Below are positions 33,903 through 45,830 of a DNA stretch of 64,000 nt, piece by piece. Source of the DNA: Girardinichthys multiradiatus. Its lineage: Eukaryota; Chordata; Actinopteri; Cyprinodontiformes; Goodeidae. Position numbers and translations under genes: made by a program. The notes below the pieces were generated by a model. The model ran no database searches. It was not told where the DNA came from and saw nothing but the letters and a program-made list of their open reading frames with translations. Position 1 is the first letter of the stretch; every line of letters begins with the position of its first letter. The stretch covers positions 21,799,119 to 21,863,118 of the forward strand of contig NC_061808.1 in assembly GCF_021462225.1 (NCBI RefSeq), written 5' to 3'.

Positions 33903-36245
33903 GTTGCTGTATCTTTTTTGAATGTCATCCAGTGATCAGAACTAGTTTCTATCTCTTAAGCACCAAACAAAAAGATGTAAATCTGACAGTGGCTGTCAGC
34001 TTTTCTAGGTTTAATAACTGATATTTCATGGTTTAACTGTAGCTTTTAGTATTTTCACGTTTTTAAATGTTTTTACTGTTGTTTTGTAGAACTTTGAGCT
34101 ACTTATATAAATCTAGTGTATTATTTTTATTATTATTAGATTTTTATTATTATTACCTCCAAATCCATGGTTTCAAACTTCATCTTTCCTTTATGGCCAC
34201 TCTGCTCTCTGGTACTTTCCATGTGCTCCTTATTTAGAATCTTCCAAGAACAGGTCCCGAATGTACATGTTTTGAATATGCAGTCATAGACTATAAATTA
34301 GAATATGCATTACAATGAGATTGCCTGTCTAGCTAATGTCTCATGATTGTTATGAACTTTGCTTTATAAAGTGTTAGGACTATGTGGAGTTTACTGGTCA
34401 TGTTATGCTCATGAACTTTGTGTAGGGTAGATGTCTGTTACGGTTGTCTGCTGGGCTGCAACTGTAACAGAATAACAAGACGTCTGTTCTCAAAACAACC
34501 TGACTTACCAGAAGGGCTTTGTAATTATTTGGAAATATTTTGGTTTCCTTTCCTTGGTATTAAAGCTTCTTACTGACTGTGCCAGTCAGAACAAACCCTC
34601 TGCCATTCTGGTTGGAATGTTTTTATTCTCATCTTGCAAGATATATCAAACTTGACTGATTGCAAAACAGTGCTTGGATAATTTCCTTTTTTTTTCACAA
34701 CATCAGATTAAAGTACCTTTTGAAAATAACAACCTTTAAGCAGGTATTTAACGTCCTTTTTTTAAGCCCACATTTCTGTATTAAAAATGCTTTTTGGTCT
34801 TAAGTTTGGGTCTTAAATGTGTTTTTATTAGATGCAGGTGACAAATAATTATAATTAACAGAAATAAAGACTTGAAAACATCAGTCTGTGTGTAAATAAT
34901 CGTTTTTATGTTTTACTTAGTGAATTGAGAAGTACAGCCTTTTTCTCATAGCCCTACTGGTTTTGTCCTCATAGGTTAAATAAAATTGATTGCGTATATC
35001 CTGTGTAAAAATAATCACATGTGTTTATCACTTCAGAGGTAATTTTGGATGCAGTACTGATGCAGTGCATTTGCTCATGCGTTTTCTCAGAAATCTGATA
35101 GATTTATGGAACTGATAAAGATAGAAAAAAATAAAAAATTAGTATGAGACATTTTATTTTTATTCAGACTGTTGGACTTTGTTATTTGACTTGTTAGTTT
35201 TTTAGTAAATTGCCTGATTCACTCTTCTTTTCTGTACTTTAGTACATTTAAGGGACAAAAAAGGCTGATCTGTGTTCTGTCACTTCCCCATACTCTAGTG
35301 TTTCTATTTGGGTCATTAGTAACATGTCAGGTCTGCATTTGTTTAAGGCAGGAAGTAGTTTTCTTAAGCAGGAAAAGGAATGAAAAATGTAAAAGGTCTC
35401 AAATGAAAATATAGCAAATTGTCCTTTCACAACAAACAAACAACATACATGTGTTTGAGGTATGCCAATAATTGCTTTAATTCAAAGGGCAATAAGACAC
35501 ATACATCAATTACATTAGTTAGGTAACAGATATCGAAAAAGGGGTGTTTACTTTTCCAAAGAGAAAAATGAGATACTATTATGGAAATAATAGAAGACTA
35601 AAGAACCTTTTGTTGAACTAAAGAATAAAGGTTAAAATGCTGCAAAAATAAAAAGAAAACAGATTTACTGAGCATGAATGGATGCAAAATGTTAGGTCCT
35701 TGTCAGATGTTCTGCACATAAACAAAGGCATTACGATCTACCTGCAGGTATTCCAGAACTATAAACTATTAAAAACATTATAAACTCCTGACAAGTTTTT
35801 TAGAGACCCTAATTTTATTGCAAGCTATGTTTAGAAAATACAGGAATTTGAAAAAAAAAATAGATGGGCTTTGTAAGACTTAAAATATAAAAAATGATAT
35901 TGGTTCTTTCTGGCACTTTGATTGTTGATAATAGGAGCTCTATAACAGGAATACTATAACAATAACTGTAGAAAAAAGCTTAATAATGTAATGAGTAAAA
36001 ACATGCTGTCAGAACAAATTGCACTTTAGTGAAATACTGTGTTAAGGAGAGATTGAGGATGATCCTCATTGTCTTTCTTTTATGTACAAGATCACTGTTA
36101 TTCTCAGTTTAACACTGCACAAATCTTCCAAGCACTCCATATTTGGAGCATAGATAATACTTGATACTCTACCTCATCCCTGATCTGCACGTTTCTGAGA
36201 TGGTGAAAACATATTTGGCTGATGTTAATCCATCGCCCAGTGAGC
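33903..36245. other. Intergenic stretch between GPCR and prss35
   Basis: No gene seen. 34030-34150 resembles the 3' tail of an L2-like LINE (ctttgagctacttatataaat followed by an ATT-rich tail). The part nearest 36245 is presumably the prss35 3' UTR; a minus-strand AATAAA lies at 35814-35819. Confidence 0.4.
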
Positions 36246-37658
36246 TCAAACCTCATTACAGAAACCTGAATCTCCATGAATCCAGTGACAAATCTGGGCA
36301 TATTTGTGAGGTGTGATCCTCACTGCAACATTGAAGTCCATCTGCTCACCCTGACCAACCTCAACCCATTGATGGCCCGAAAACACCCCGATCACCCTCC
36401 TCTGCCAGGTCCTTTTCCCACCCTTGTCTCTGGGTTTATTCCTTAGACGGATATAAATGCCCGCGCCCATTGCACCACGCTGAGCGTCACAGTGTTGATA
36501 CATCAAATCGTTGGATTCCTTCGTCACTGAGCAGAAACGGTAAACCACCTTCTCCTCTCCACGCCCATTCGACAGGCTTTTGTCTGTGTCGTACCCTGAG
36601 AAGTGAATGCGTGCCAGAGGTAGTAAAGGTGGCGCCACTCCAAGCTCCATGTGCTTTTGTTTGACTGGGCGTTTAAGCTCCAGAAGGGCATAATCATAAT
36701 CAAGAGACAAAGAGTCAGTGGAGGTATTGGTATGGATCCATCCTTGAGGGATTTGGGTTTGTTTAACTTGGGACCAACGAAAGATAGTCTGCTTTCCTGG
36801 TCCTACATGACGTCGGATATGACTAAAATTCTGTTCTTTTATACTTTTCCTGTCAGACTCCTTTTTTCCAGCAATAGCTTCTCCCTCATCACTCCTTTTT
36901 CTTAATCTGTGCCTTCTCCTTTCACCTCCCCTTCTCTTTTTCAATCCTCCAACGCTATTCCTCTCCTCACCTTCCTCCTCTGCTCTACTCAAATCTATCT
37001 TAATTTGTTTCCTATTCCCTCTTCGTCTCCTTCCCCTCTTTCTTCTTAGTCCTCTTCGTTCAGGTTTGAGCTGTAACAACCCCACTTTAAGGCTCCTGGC
37101 ACTTTCCAGGTAGTCTCTACCATCGTGAATACAATGTGCTGCAGTTAACACATGTTTTGGCGACACTAGAACTCCAGAGCAACCAGTGGAAAGACGGACT
37201 GCAGTGGAGAATGGGTACTTAGTGATAAAGTTTGAATCTGATATCACAAAGCGTCCATCCACTCCATAAACTTGCCGTTTCCTGCGGATATGAACCGGCG
37301 TTCTTGCAGTAGCTTCCCCAGAGGTCTTGTTTATCCACTGCAAGCTGACATCTGTATGTTTTCTTGTGCCATTTTCATACAGCGTCTCGTATCCCAGAAT
37401 CCTCTCTTGCTCAGTCTGCTTGACTGATGGCAGAATGCTCTGGCACTCTATTCCACAAAGTGTGTTGGTTCTTGCTTCCACTTTGTCCCCTGCCCATCCA
37501 CTAAACAAACTGGGATTTAAAAAGGCTTTGTGTGTAACCTGCAGTCTTGGCAGGCTCTGCCAGGTGTGTGAACTGTTTTCTTCATTGTTGCAAAAAACTC
37601 CAGAAACTGTGAGGGCAGCTACACAGAGCAGCACACACATGACGGGTTTAAGGCCCAT
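36246..37658 (-). CDS. prss35: Inactive serine protease 35 (secreted trypsin-like pseudo-protease)
   Basis: 470 residues from the ATG at 37658; the GTG just upstream is not a start. A signal peptide (1-23) is followed by a pro-region and the basic site RRKR (125-128) before QVYG, where the trypsin-like domain begins. H175 lies in LTAAHC and D322 in DYDYALLEL. The third catalytic position, in a GAMGAG motif, is M397 instead of Ser, so no classical catalysis is expected. Human PRSS35 is likewise known to lack this Ser (Thr there). A highly basic insertion, roughly 200-270, rich in RR, KR and KK, is typical of PRSS35 and longer than in PRSS23. The C-terminal block SGHQWV...NVAVRITP...YAQIC is diagnostic. 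The coding part is one exon, and tttttgttttcag on the sense strand ends four bases before the ATG, indicating a 5' UTR intron. It lies between two paralogous GPCRs. Confidence 0.93.
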   Translation of the reverse strand: MGLKPVMCVLLCVAALTVSGVFCNNEENSSHTWQSLPRLQVTHKAFLNPSLFSGWAGDKVEARTNTLCGIECQSILPSVKQTEQERILGYETLYENGTRKHTDVSLQWINKTSGEATARTPVHIRRKRQVYGVDGRFVISDSNFITKYPFSTAVRLSTGCSGVLVSPKHVLTAAHCIHDGRDYLESARSLKVGLLQLKPERRGLRRKRGRRRRGNRKQIKIDLSRAEEEGEERNSVGGLKKRRGGERRRHRLRKRSDEGEAIAGKKESDRKSIKEQNFSHIRRHVGPGKQTIFRWSQVKQTQIPQGWIHTNTSTDSLSLDYDYALLELKRPVKQKHMELGVAPPLLPLARIHFSGYDTDKSLSNGRGEEKVVYRFCSVTKESNDLMYQHCDAQRGAMGAGIYIRLRNKPRDKGGKRTWQRRVIGVFSGHQWVEVGQGEQMDFNVAVRITPHKYAQICHWIHGDSGFCNEV

Positions 37659-37661
37659 CAC

Positions 37662-37676
37662 ACTGAAAACAAAAAG
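37662..37676 (-). promoter_or_regulatory. Splice acceptor just upstream of the prss35 start
   Basis: On the minus strand the pyrimidine tract tctttttgttttcag precedes tgtgATG. This is a strong 3' splice site consensus, implying that the coding exon follows a non-coding first exon. Confidence 0.65.
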
Positions 37677-37885
37677 ACATTAAGACCATTAATACCACTG
37701 ATCTGAAGTACAACATTATTCTCTTAAAAGTGCAATATCAGGTTTGAAGAAATGTTAATGATCAACAGCATAAATCTCTTCAGTTCATCATGACCTATTT
37801 CCTAAGAAGAATTTAAGAATAACGTTTTATGTCCTTAATTAGCATTAGGGTTCCTGGAAAAAAAACTGAGAAACCTTTTTTTTTT
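37677..37885. other. Probable prss35 5' UTR intron sequence
   Basis: No further gene feature seen. The first exon was not located. Confidence 0.3.
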
Positions 37886-38045
37886 TTTACTTTTCCACAT
37901 TCGGTTACATTACAACAACAAACTTAATGTATTTTATGAAGTTTTCATGTGTCAAACCAATACAACTGTAATATAACTGTACAGTGAAGGAAACTAATGC
38001 ATGGTTTTCATATTTTACAAAATAATAAATTTGTGATTTATTGTA
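37886..38045 (+). mobile_element. Left end of a degenerate Tc1-like element
   Basis: Text such as ccacattcggttacattacaac, gtcaaaccaatacaa and catggttttca is typical of the terminal repeat of a common fish Tc1 family. An inverted, diverged counterpart lies at 39690-39830. Confidence 0.55.
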
Positions 38046-38524
38046 CTTTACGCTGCTGATGCATTGAGGTTTCTAGTTTTAGCCTTTTCTCAGTTTTTCA
38101 TTGTAGTTCCTGTTTTATTTTGGTCAGTTTCTGTTCCTCTTACCGCTTGTTTTCTGTCATTCATGCCTGTGTATTTATGTTCCGCTATTTATTTGGGTTC
38201 CTTCTAAGTCTATTCCTCATGTCTCTCACTTAACTGCTTTGAGCCTGGTATTTGTACTCTCATCAGCTTCTCATTCCAGAATGTACTCTCCTCGGCGAAT
38301 TCACTTCTAGTTCAGTCTTTATTTGCTATTTCCTTTTGTTGTTTTCTTCCACATTCTTGTTTCTGTATTTTCTTGGATTTCGGGACAGTGGTTTGTTATG
38401 GGGTGCCGAATTTCAAAATTCAGTGAAAAGTAAAATTACTGTCACATTACTGTTATTTAGAGCACTTTCTTCACATTTAGTGCATTTCTCTCACATTTAT
38501 TGGGAATTGCAAATTTAAATGTTA
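38046..38524. other. Intergenic, pyrimidine-rich, probable old repeat
   Basis: No gene. The sequence lies inside the old Tc1-like copy and may be another inserted repeat. Its borders cannot be set. Confidence 0.3.
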
Positions 38525-38544
38525 AATCCATAACTAAAGATTAT

Positions 38545-38875
38545 ATCTATATATTAAAAACGTATTTTCTATACCGCCTATTCCATAGTGGGTCACAGGA
38601 GGAGCTGGTGCCTATCTACTCCAGTCTACGGGCAAGAGGCAGGGTCCCTGGACAGGTCGCCAATCCATTGGAGGGCAACACATGGACATACAGGACAAAG
38701 AACCATGCACACACCCATTCACACACCTAAGGGCAATTTAGAGAGACCAATTCACCTAACAGTCATGTTTTTGGACTGTGGGAGGAAGCCGCAGTACCCG
38801 GTGAGAACCCACACATGCACAGGGAGAACATGCAAACTCCATGCAGAAAGACCGGGAGTCGAACCCAGAATATAT
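38545..38875 (+). repeat. Common teleost interspersed repeat, nearly complete copy
   Basis: Contains gggtcacaggaggagctgg, caggtcgccaatccattgg, catgtttttggactgtggg and agggagaacatgcaaact, which recur throughout fish genomes and in degenerate form inside each array unit. Non-coding, ending in a TA-rich tail. Confidence 0.65.
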
Positions 38876-39299
38876 AAAATATATATTCTGATATAGATTT
38901 AAGATTTAGATATAGAATCAAGATTTAGACATAAATATAACATTTATATATAAATATAGAAAAATGCACTAAATGTGAAGAAAGTGTGCTAAATAACAGA
39001 AATGTGACAGTGAAATTTATTTTGCTGAATTTTTACATTTGCATGGATTGTATCTGTGCTTTTTTTTTTCTTCTTCAGTAAATTTGTTATTAGCTCTCTT
39101 TACTTTCAAATAAAGTCTGACTCCTGTCTGACTATTTGGGTCTTCCTTACAAACACCTTTCAGAATGGATCTGGACTGCTGACATTTTAACAATAGTCAC
39201 ATATTATTATTATTTTTTTTTTTTAACCTGACACTTTTACTCTGATAGCCCTAAACAAAGTGCATTACGACCGATTGCTTTCAGAAGACTGCATGTCAT

Positions 39300-39835
39300 T
39301 CTGAACTAACCAGCCTGAGTGGTGTGCATGGTGGTGGCAGCATCATGGTGTGGGCATGCTTTTCTTAAGTATAGACAGGGATGTTGCTGCTGAGTTAATG
39401 CATGGTCATGTGTTAGAATAGCCCAGTTTAAGATCAGACTTTAATCCAACTGAGAATCTGCTGTTGCAAGACTTGCTGATGACAGATGCTCTCCATGCAA
39501 TCAGATTGAGGCTCAGCTATTATGGAAAGAAGGATCGACAATAGCTGAACTTACTTAATGCACATTCATTGTCTATGAATGTGCAAATGTGGTAAAGACA
39601 TACTGCAACGAGCTTGCAGCTGTAATTGCAGCTAAAGAGACTTGTACAAAGTATTTACTCTGGGGGTGAACACAAATGCATGCCACACGTCTCTGATTTG
39701 TTTGCCAAACAACTGGAAAACCATTTATCCTTTAATTTAATTTCACAACTATATGGTGGTTTGTGCTTTGACAAAACAATATACTTCAAAAGTTGTAATA
39801 ATATTAATAATAAACAAACCAATAGTCACATACTG
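39300..39835 (+). pseudogene. Degenerate Tc1-like transposase 3' part and right end
   Basis: Near 39330 the plus strand has the transposase block HGGGSIMVWAC. Later text (agatcagactttaatccaactgagaatc) resembles the SPDLNPIEN region. 39655-39830 resembles the right terminal repeat. Many stops. Confidence 0.55.
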
Positions 39836-40747
39836 TTTATAAGCCTTGTCTTGACTCAATTTCCATTTTTTTATTTCAAGAATGAGCTAAAATTGTACAC
39901 ATTTATTAAAAAACTATTTTAACACTGTTTCATACTGCAAAAATATATATATTATTTTATTGGTGTATTTGTTTTAATATTTACTAATTTATCATCTAAA
40001 TCTGACGCAACTCTTGAAAATCCAAACACTTTGGGATGGGCAGAATGTTTCAAAATTACAATAACGTCTTTGACCAGCAGATGGCGCCAAATCGAAGTTA
40101 ACAATCAGTAATGTACCTTGAGAGTGGCGACTGATCGAGGTTACGATCAAAATTGTCCATGTCAAATTTAATGCACAAAAGGTATATTTCATTTTGTTTG
40201 ACAAAAATCGGTTCTTGTGGGTTGGTGGTGGCGGGGGATTACAGTTAGATTTACACCATTTTAAAGAAACGAGATACCTTTCTAAAACTCAAGCGTTGTC
40301 AAATGCAGAAAAACATAAACAGACAAAAAAAGGGGAAACTACATGAGTTTTATTTTTACTAGAAATAATATTATGAGGCTTAGTTGTTTTGCTCTCAAAG
40401 CTTTAATAAAGCGTCGCTATAGTGACGAGCTGCAAGAAATAAAAAGCTCAGTGTTCCTACCTGCAAACCGCCGAAAATCCCATCCAGCAAGTACCCTGGT
40501 TCGCAATATTTAATCAAAATATTTGTATTTAGGCGACTTCCAGCTGACTAGTGCCGTCAGTTCCTTAGCTGACAACAACAACAAAAACAGCAACATGAAT
40601 AAATAGGTATGTAGCAAGGATTCTCATGGGAATCTGCATCCCATACTCGGTATGGGAAAGTGTGTTACTCTGAGGGAGTGTCAGCCTAGTAGGATGAATA
40701 AGATCATGTTACGTAATGACTTTCTCAGAGTTCAGAAGAGAGTGGGG
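39836..40747. other. Intergenic stretch, no gene seen
   Basis: AT-rich sequence without a recognisable domain or element end. Confidence 0.4.
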
Positions 40748-40939
<192 letters not shown>

Positions 40940-40984
40940 AACCAAATGGATGTGGATGTGCAATTTATTGCAGCTTTATATGTA

Positions 40985-41535
40985 TATATACACTACTGAT
41001 CAAAAATTTTATATACACTTTCTCACTTAATGGGTCTCTTTATTTTCCTGACTGTCTAAATTACAGTTTATCACCAAAGGCAACAAAGCTATGAATGAAC
41101 ACACATGGAGTTATGTAGTGAGATCTTGCATGGGGCCCCAGACTGAGGGATATTGACCGTCATCTCAAACTTCTTCCATTTTCTTATAATTGCACCAACA
41201 ATTGTTGCCTTCTCACCAAACTGCTTGGCTACTTTCTTATAGCCCATCCCAGCCTTGTGCAGATCTGCTATTTTATCCCTGATGTCCTTACACAGCTCTC
41301 TGGTCTTGGCTATGGTGGAGAGGTTGGAGTTTGTTTGTTTGATTGAGTGTGTGGACAGGTGTCTTTTCAAACAAATTTAGTTAATACAGGTAATGAGTGG
41401 GGGGCTTCTTAAAGAAGAACTAACAGGCCTGTGAGAGCCTGTTAATTCTTACTGGTTGTTAGGTGACCAAATACTTATGTCATTTAATAAAATGCTAAAT
41501 CTGCAGTGTATCAAATACTTGTTCTCCCTACTGTA
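40985..41535 (-). mobile_element. Non-autonomous Tc1-like element with a transposase HTH remnant
   Basis: The right end reads gtatcaaatacttgttctcc, a terminal sequence familiar from fish Tc1-type repeats. A minus-strand frame (41370-41089, 93 codons) contains the N-terminal DNA-binding part of a Tc1 transposase: [20 protein letters not shown], then [16 protein letters not shown]. No catalytic domain is present, so the element cannot move itself. Confidence 0.6.
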
Positions 41536-41924
41536 TATACTGTAAGTACTGTATGCATGTGTATATGTACTGTGTACGTGTCTACACTGTACACAGTTAG
41601 GATTTTGGGTGAAATTTCAAGATGAACCTAAAATGCACTGTAACCTTTACAGGTAAACTTAATGTGACCTTCTCTAGTACTTTGAATGCACATGTCCAGC
41701 TGTTCAATATTTCAGTAGTTTTTGCATGACTTGCTGTTCTCTAGCAAGGCAAAACCACAACAGGTGATCGATCCATGAAAAGACTAATACCCAATTTTCT
41801 GGTTCAATTAGAGTTTGTATTTAAACAGTCCTCCTCATCATGTTGCTCACATTTTGACATCATGAGATGACTTTAACAATTGCTCAACAATACCTTATCA
41901 TTGTGAGGCAACAAACAAGATATT

Positions 41925-42580
41925 CTTAGAAAGAAGCGGCCACTGACGTTTGAAGGTCACAGTGTTATCAGCAGGTTGCAACAGAGATACAGAGAGACTG
42001 GAAGAGTCACAGAAAGGCATAGAAGTGGACGACCTTTGGCCACATCCCACACTGATGACCACTTCATTGTGAACAGTGTTCTGCAGAACCAAATAAAATA
42101 AATAAATGCCACTCAACTCCAGGTACAAGGGATGTGAGAGACATGAAAGTGTCACATCGGACCATTCAAATCTGTTTACATCAGCGTGTCTGAGGGCTAG
42201 ATGACCTGCAAGGGTACCTGCCTTCATCGTCCTGCTTTGGCAAGGGAGCATTATGATGGATGAAGGATCAATGGGCCTCAATGCAGCTTTCTGATGAAAG
42301 TCGATTCACATTGATGGCCACCAGTGCTGTTGGAGATGTCAAGGAGAGTGCTATGCTTTAGCCACTGTTGTCACCAGATGAGCCTTTGTTTGTGGTGGTG
42401 TCACAGTGTTACCAGGTGTGTCCAGTCAACACAGAATGGCCCCACACTTTCTGAATTGTACAGTGACAAGCCCATATACCTGAGTAACATCATTAATCCA
42501 GTGATTGTGCCCCTGCAGAGTCAAATCCATACTGGTAACAAATTCGAGTTTGTGCTGAGAATGCAGACACATTTATTACT
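41925..42580 (+). pseudogene. Degenerate Tc1-like transposase (third lineage)
   Basis: Translated pieces show an HTH part with HRSGRPLATSH (GRPR-like linker) near 42015-42055 and NIINPVIVPLQ before the second catalytic block near 42490-42525. The frame carries numerous stops and shifts. Termini were not found. Confidence 0.6.
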
Positions 42581-42621
42581 GGTCTTTTATCTAAGATCTC
42601 TTCGGAGCTTCTAGATCTGGA

Positions 42622-42862
42622 GGTGACTGTGGCTCCATGGGAAGAGTAAGCGTCTTGTGGGTTTGATTCCAGCTTCCTTCTGTCACATGTCAATGTGCCC
42701 CTGGGCAAGGCACTTAACCTCAAGTTGTCTACTGAGCAGTGTATGGTATGAAAATGTGTGGACGATTGTGAGGGCTATGGAGTGAATGTGGCTGTAATGT
42801 AAAGTGATTTGAGTGGTAAGTATGAATGGAAAGGCGTTTTCTAAATTCAGTCCATTTACCAT
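42622..42862 (+). repeat. tRNA-related SINE copy
   Basis: A tRNA-like head with a box-B-like gggtttgattcc near 42658 is followed by gtcacatgtcaatgtgcccctgggcaaggcac. The 3' end (aattcagtccatttaccatt) is that of a common fish SINE. Identification is from the characteristic text. Confidence 0.65.
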
Positions 42863-43456
42863 TCTGAGAGGCTGTTTTGAAAAATGTGAGAACCCGTGCC
42901 TTTTTGAGGTGTCTTTATTGGCTGTCAGAATGGCAGTTTGCTTTTCACACATGCAGCACAATGCAAGTTTCTCGTGATATGACAAGTAACAAGAGGTGGG
43001 AGGGCAGCTGGTTTTCTGTAAAAGCAGATGTGTGTTCTTGGAAATTGCATAGGTGGCAAAACCTTTAGTCATCGATGGGTTTGACCAAAAAATATGTCCA
43101 CATCAGAGCCTGTGTTTAATGTATATTTTTGTTTTTTTCACAATAGTTATAAAAAGTGATTAAGCAAAATCTTTTTGTTTCATATTTTTGTTTGTTACAC
43201 TTGCAGATACATTCAGACAATTTCATTAGTATATTAGTTTTAACTTTATATTATTTGGTTTCAGTGCAAAATACAGTAATTTTTTTATGTATTAGAGAAA
43301 TTAAAGTGAGATATGAATTTAGATCAATTGATACAAACTTATAGCCATAGCAAGCACAGTGATGCAAGCATAGACATCTTTTTTTGTCAGTTTATCTTTG
43401 ACAGATCACTTCCTTCCTTGCTGTTTACCCCTTTTACGAGCTCCAGTTGCTCAGAG
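42863..43456. other. Upstream region of the second GPCR
   Basis: No gene seen. The T-rich stretch near 43375-43395 and the run actttctcag at 43460-43469 may belong to a 5' UTR intron. Confidence 0.3.
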
Positions 43457-43481
43457 CACGACTTTCTCAGCCAGGCGCAGG

Positions 43482-44438
43482 ATGATTGAACTTCATTTCA
43501 CGGTGGTTCCTTCTAACTTTTCTTCTTCACATCTTCCTTCTCCACCATGGAACTCCAATGGCATCATACCTGCAGTGGTGCTGTCCCTCTGCTTCTTTTT
43601 GGGAGTACCTGGAAACATCGCTGTAATTCTTCTCAAGCCTAACTGGAAGAATATGTCAAGCTTGAGCCAGAGTTTGATGCTGAACCTGGCCATTTCTGAC
43701 CTTCTCTGCCTGCTGACCCTTCCACTTTGGATTTACACTTTACTCCACAGTTGGACATTCGGCATGGGGACCTGTAAGCTTCTATCAGGCATTGTGTATT
43801 GCAGTGTTCAAGGCAGCCAGATGACAGTGTTTGCAATGAGCATCCAGCGCTATGTTGTTGTGGTCCACTGTAAGAGCTGCAAACAGGTACGGAAAGGTGT
43901 GCTGCTGGGTCTAATCTGGCTGGTTGCTGTCATCCTGTCCATCCCTACTTTGGTGCTTCGACAGCTGAAAAAAGAACAGGAATGGACACATTGCCAACTA
44001 AAATATTCTTCTGATGCCCAAAAAGTAGCAGTGCTGCTGACAGAGGCCACAGTGGGGCTTGCTTGCATATCTCTAGTGGCATTTTCATATATAAATGTTC
44101 ACAGGAAGGTTAGTCACGGAGCCTTTTTTAACAATCGACAAACAACCCGACTGATTACCAGTATCACCGTCTGTTTTTGTGCCCTGTGGGTTCCATATCA
44201 TATCACAAATGTGCTGGGTGTAGCTGCTGTTTGTCTCAAGAATGACTTCCTGTTAAAATTTTGTGAAATCACATGGAACATTACTGGAGCTCTATCATTT
44301 GTAAATAGTTGCATCAATCCATTCCTTTATACCTTTACCTCTAAAAAACATTTCATTGTTTGCTTTAAAAAGGAGCCACTGCAGCTGGATTCCAGAAATC
44401 ACCAAACACCAGATATACTTACAATCTCTGAGCCTTGA
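43482..44438 (+). CDS. Leukotriene-B4-receptor-like GPCR, paralogue
   Basis: A 318-residue rhodopsin-class receptor, clearly paralogous to the one at 32691 (shared LCLLTLPLWIY, QTTRLITSI, INPFLYTFTSK). Glycosylation site near N12. Transmembrane segments lie near 27-51, 61-87, 96-125, 140-161, 180-207, 224-247 and 262-285. Key residues: N45, D73, C98 and C171, QRY at 122-124, LWVP at 235-238, NPFLY at 279-283. A further in-frame ATG at 43398 would add 28 residues. The start at 43482 is preferred because it aligns with the paralogue's start and a possible splice acceptor (ctttctcag, ending 43469) lies just before it. An AATAAA is at 44559. Same orientation as the first receptor, with prss35 between them on the opposite strand. 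Confidence 0.88.
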   Translation: MIELHFTVVPSNFSSSHLPSPPWNSNGIIPAVVLSLCFFLGVPGNIAVILLKPNWKNMSSLSQSLMLNLAISDLLCLLTLPLWIYTLLHSWTFGMGTCKLLSGIVYCSVQGSQMTVFAMSIQRYVVVVHCKSCKQVRKGVLLGLIWLVAVILSIPTLVLRQLKKEQEWTHCQLKYSSDAQKVAVLLTEATVGLACISLVAFSYINVHRKVSHGAFFNNRQTTRLITSITVCFCALWVPYHITNVLGVAAVCLKNDFLLKFCEITWNITGALSFVNSCINPFLYTFTSKKHFIVCFKKEPLQLDSRNHQTPDILTISEP

Positions 44439-44558
44439 ATTAAAAAGACTTTTTTTGTTTCTCTGTTGGTTTAAAACTGAAATGTGAGACGGAGAGACAG
44501 CTGTATAAGAATTACAACTGAATATCTGCAGTATAAACGTTTGACTATTTTTGACAAA

Positions 44559-44564
44559 AATAAA
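44559..44564 (+). terminator. Candidate poly(A) signal of the second GPCR
   Basis: AATAAA lies about 120 bp after the stop codon. Confidence 0.5.
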
Positions 44565-45114
44565 GGGAGTGAAAAAGAACAATTAGGATGTAAGAATACA
44601 TAGTCCCTTATATGTTATATATGCTAATGTGTTTTTCTTGGTTGCAATACATTTATTTTCTATCAATTTAGGCAAAAGGACAGTTCATGAGAAATACAGT
44701 TGAGCTGGACTCCATCAATCTGTCTCTACTGTTAAGCACCAGATTTAGTGACAGAGTGTGCTGCATTATCACCAGGTTTCTGAGCCATATATGTGTCTGT
44801 CCATTCTGTATTGTTTGTAATTCCAACATAATTTTATGCTTTTTAGCTGTTAAATGTTTTTTTTTTAAAACATTGTATTTTTTGGGATTTGTCTTTTCTT
44901 AAATAGAACTTGAATTGAAGATGTGTATTTAACCCATGTGACTTTTAAAAATGTACGCTTAGTTATTTAGTAATCAACAAGTTTGATTCACAAATGCAAA
45001 ATAAATGCAATGGTTTGTTTTTATTCCTCAAGCTCTGTGAACAGCTGTGTAAAAATTGAATTTTTATGTAATACACTCTGGACAACTCTGTTAATAAAAC
45101 AAGTCTATCCAAAG
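44565..45114. other. Intergenic stretch, no gene seen
   Basis: AT-rich sequence with short chance open frames. Confidence 0.4.
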
Positions 45115-45830
45115 TGTCAGGATTTCTGTCAGTGAGTGAATAAATGTAAAAGTTTTTTTGAGGAAGTCTGGAGTAGTAAAAAAGACTGTTAGAGTGGTGC
45201 AGGACATGTATGAGAGCTGTGGTGAGGTGTGCTGTAAGTGTGACAGAGGAGTTCGAAGTGGAAGCGGGACGCCATCAAGGATCAGCTTTGCTGTGGTGAT
45301 GGACAGGCTGACAGATGAGGTTAGACAGGAATCTCCATGGACTATGATGTTTGCAGTTGACACTGTGATCTGTAATATGAGCAGGGAACAGGAGGAAGAA
45401 AATTGAGGGAGAAGGAGGTTTGCTCTAGAAAGAAGATGAATGAAGGTTATCCGGAACAAGAGAGAATACATGTGAGTAAATGAGAGTGACCCAGGTGGAG
45501 CCCTGAGGTTACAGTAAACAGAGATAAAGAAGGTGGAGGATTTCAAGTACTGATGGTCAACTGTCCAGAGCACCAGTAAATGTGGAATGAGGTGAAGAAA
45601 CAATCTCCAAGCAGGTTGGAATGGGTGGAGAAAAGTGTCAGGTGTGTTGTGATAAAAGAGTATCAGCAAGAATGAAAGGAAGGTGTACAAGATGGTGATG
45701 TGACCAGCAATGTTGTATGATTTATAGACAGTGGCCATGAGGTAGAGACAGGAGGCAGAGATGAAGATGTAGAGCTTCTCTTTAGAAATGACGAGAATGG
45801 ATGGGATCAATGAAATGTGGTGCGGTATTC
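45115..45830 (+). pseudogene. RTE-like LINE reverse-transcriptase remnant
   Basis: Plus-strand pieces read FAVVMDRLTDEVRQESPWTM, then MFAVDTVIC (the catalytic FADD block with V for D), then a spaced series matching the RTE C-terminal region (KVEDFK, STVQS, GWNGW, KGKVYK). Stops and frameshifts throughout. The long open frame on the opposite strand here is an artefact. Confidence 0.7.

Noticed and set aside
37659..37661. GTG as the start of prss35
   Set aside because: Nuclear vertebrate genes start at ATG. The next codon is ATG with a signal peptide directly after it and a splice acceptor just before.
43398..43481. 28-residue N-terminal extension of the second GPCR
   Set aside because: It has no counterpart in the paralogue and crosses a likely splice acceptor. 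The ATG at 43482 is preferred.
45091..45810. 239-codon minus-strand open frame
   Set aside because: It is the complement of an RTE-like reverse-transcriptase remnant that reads on the plus strand. Its hydrophobic composition is a by-product.
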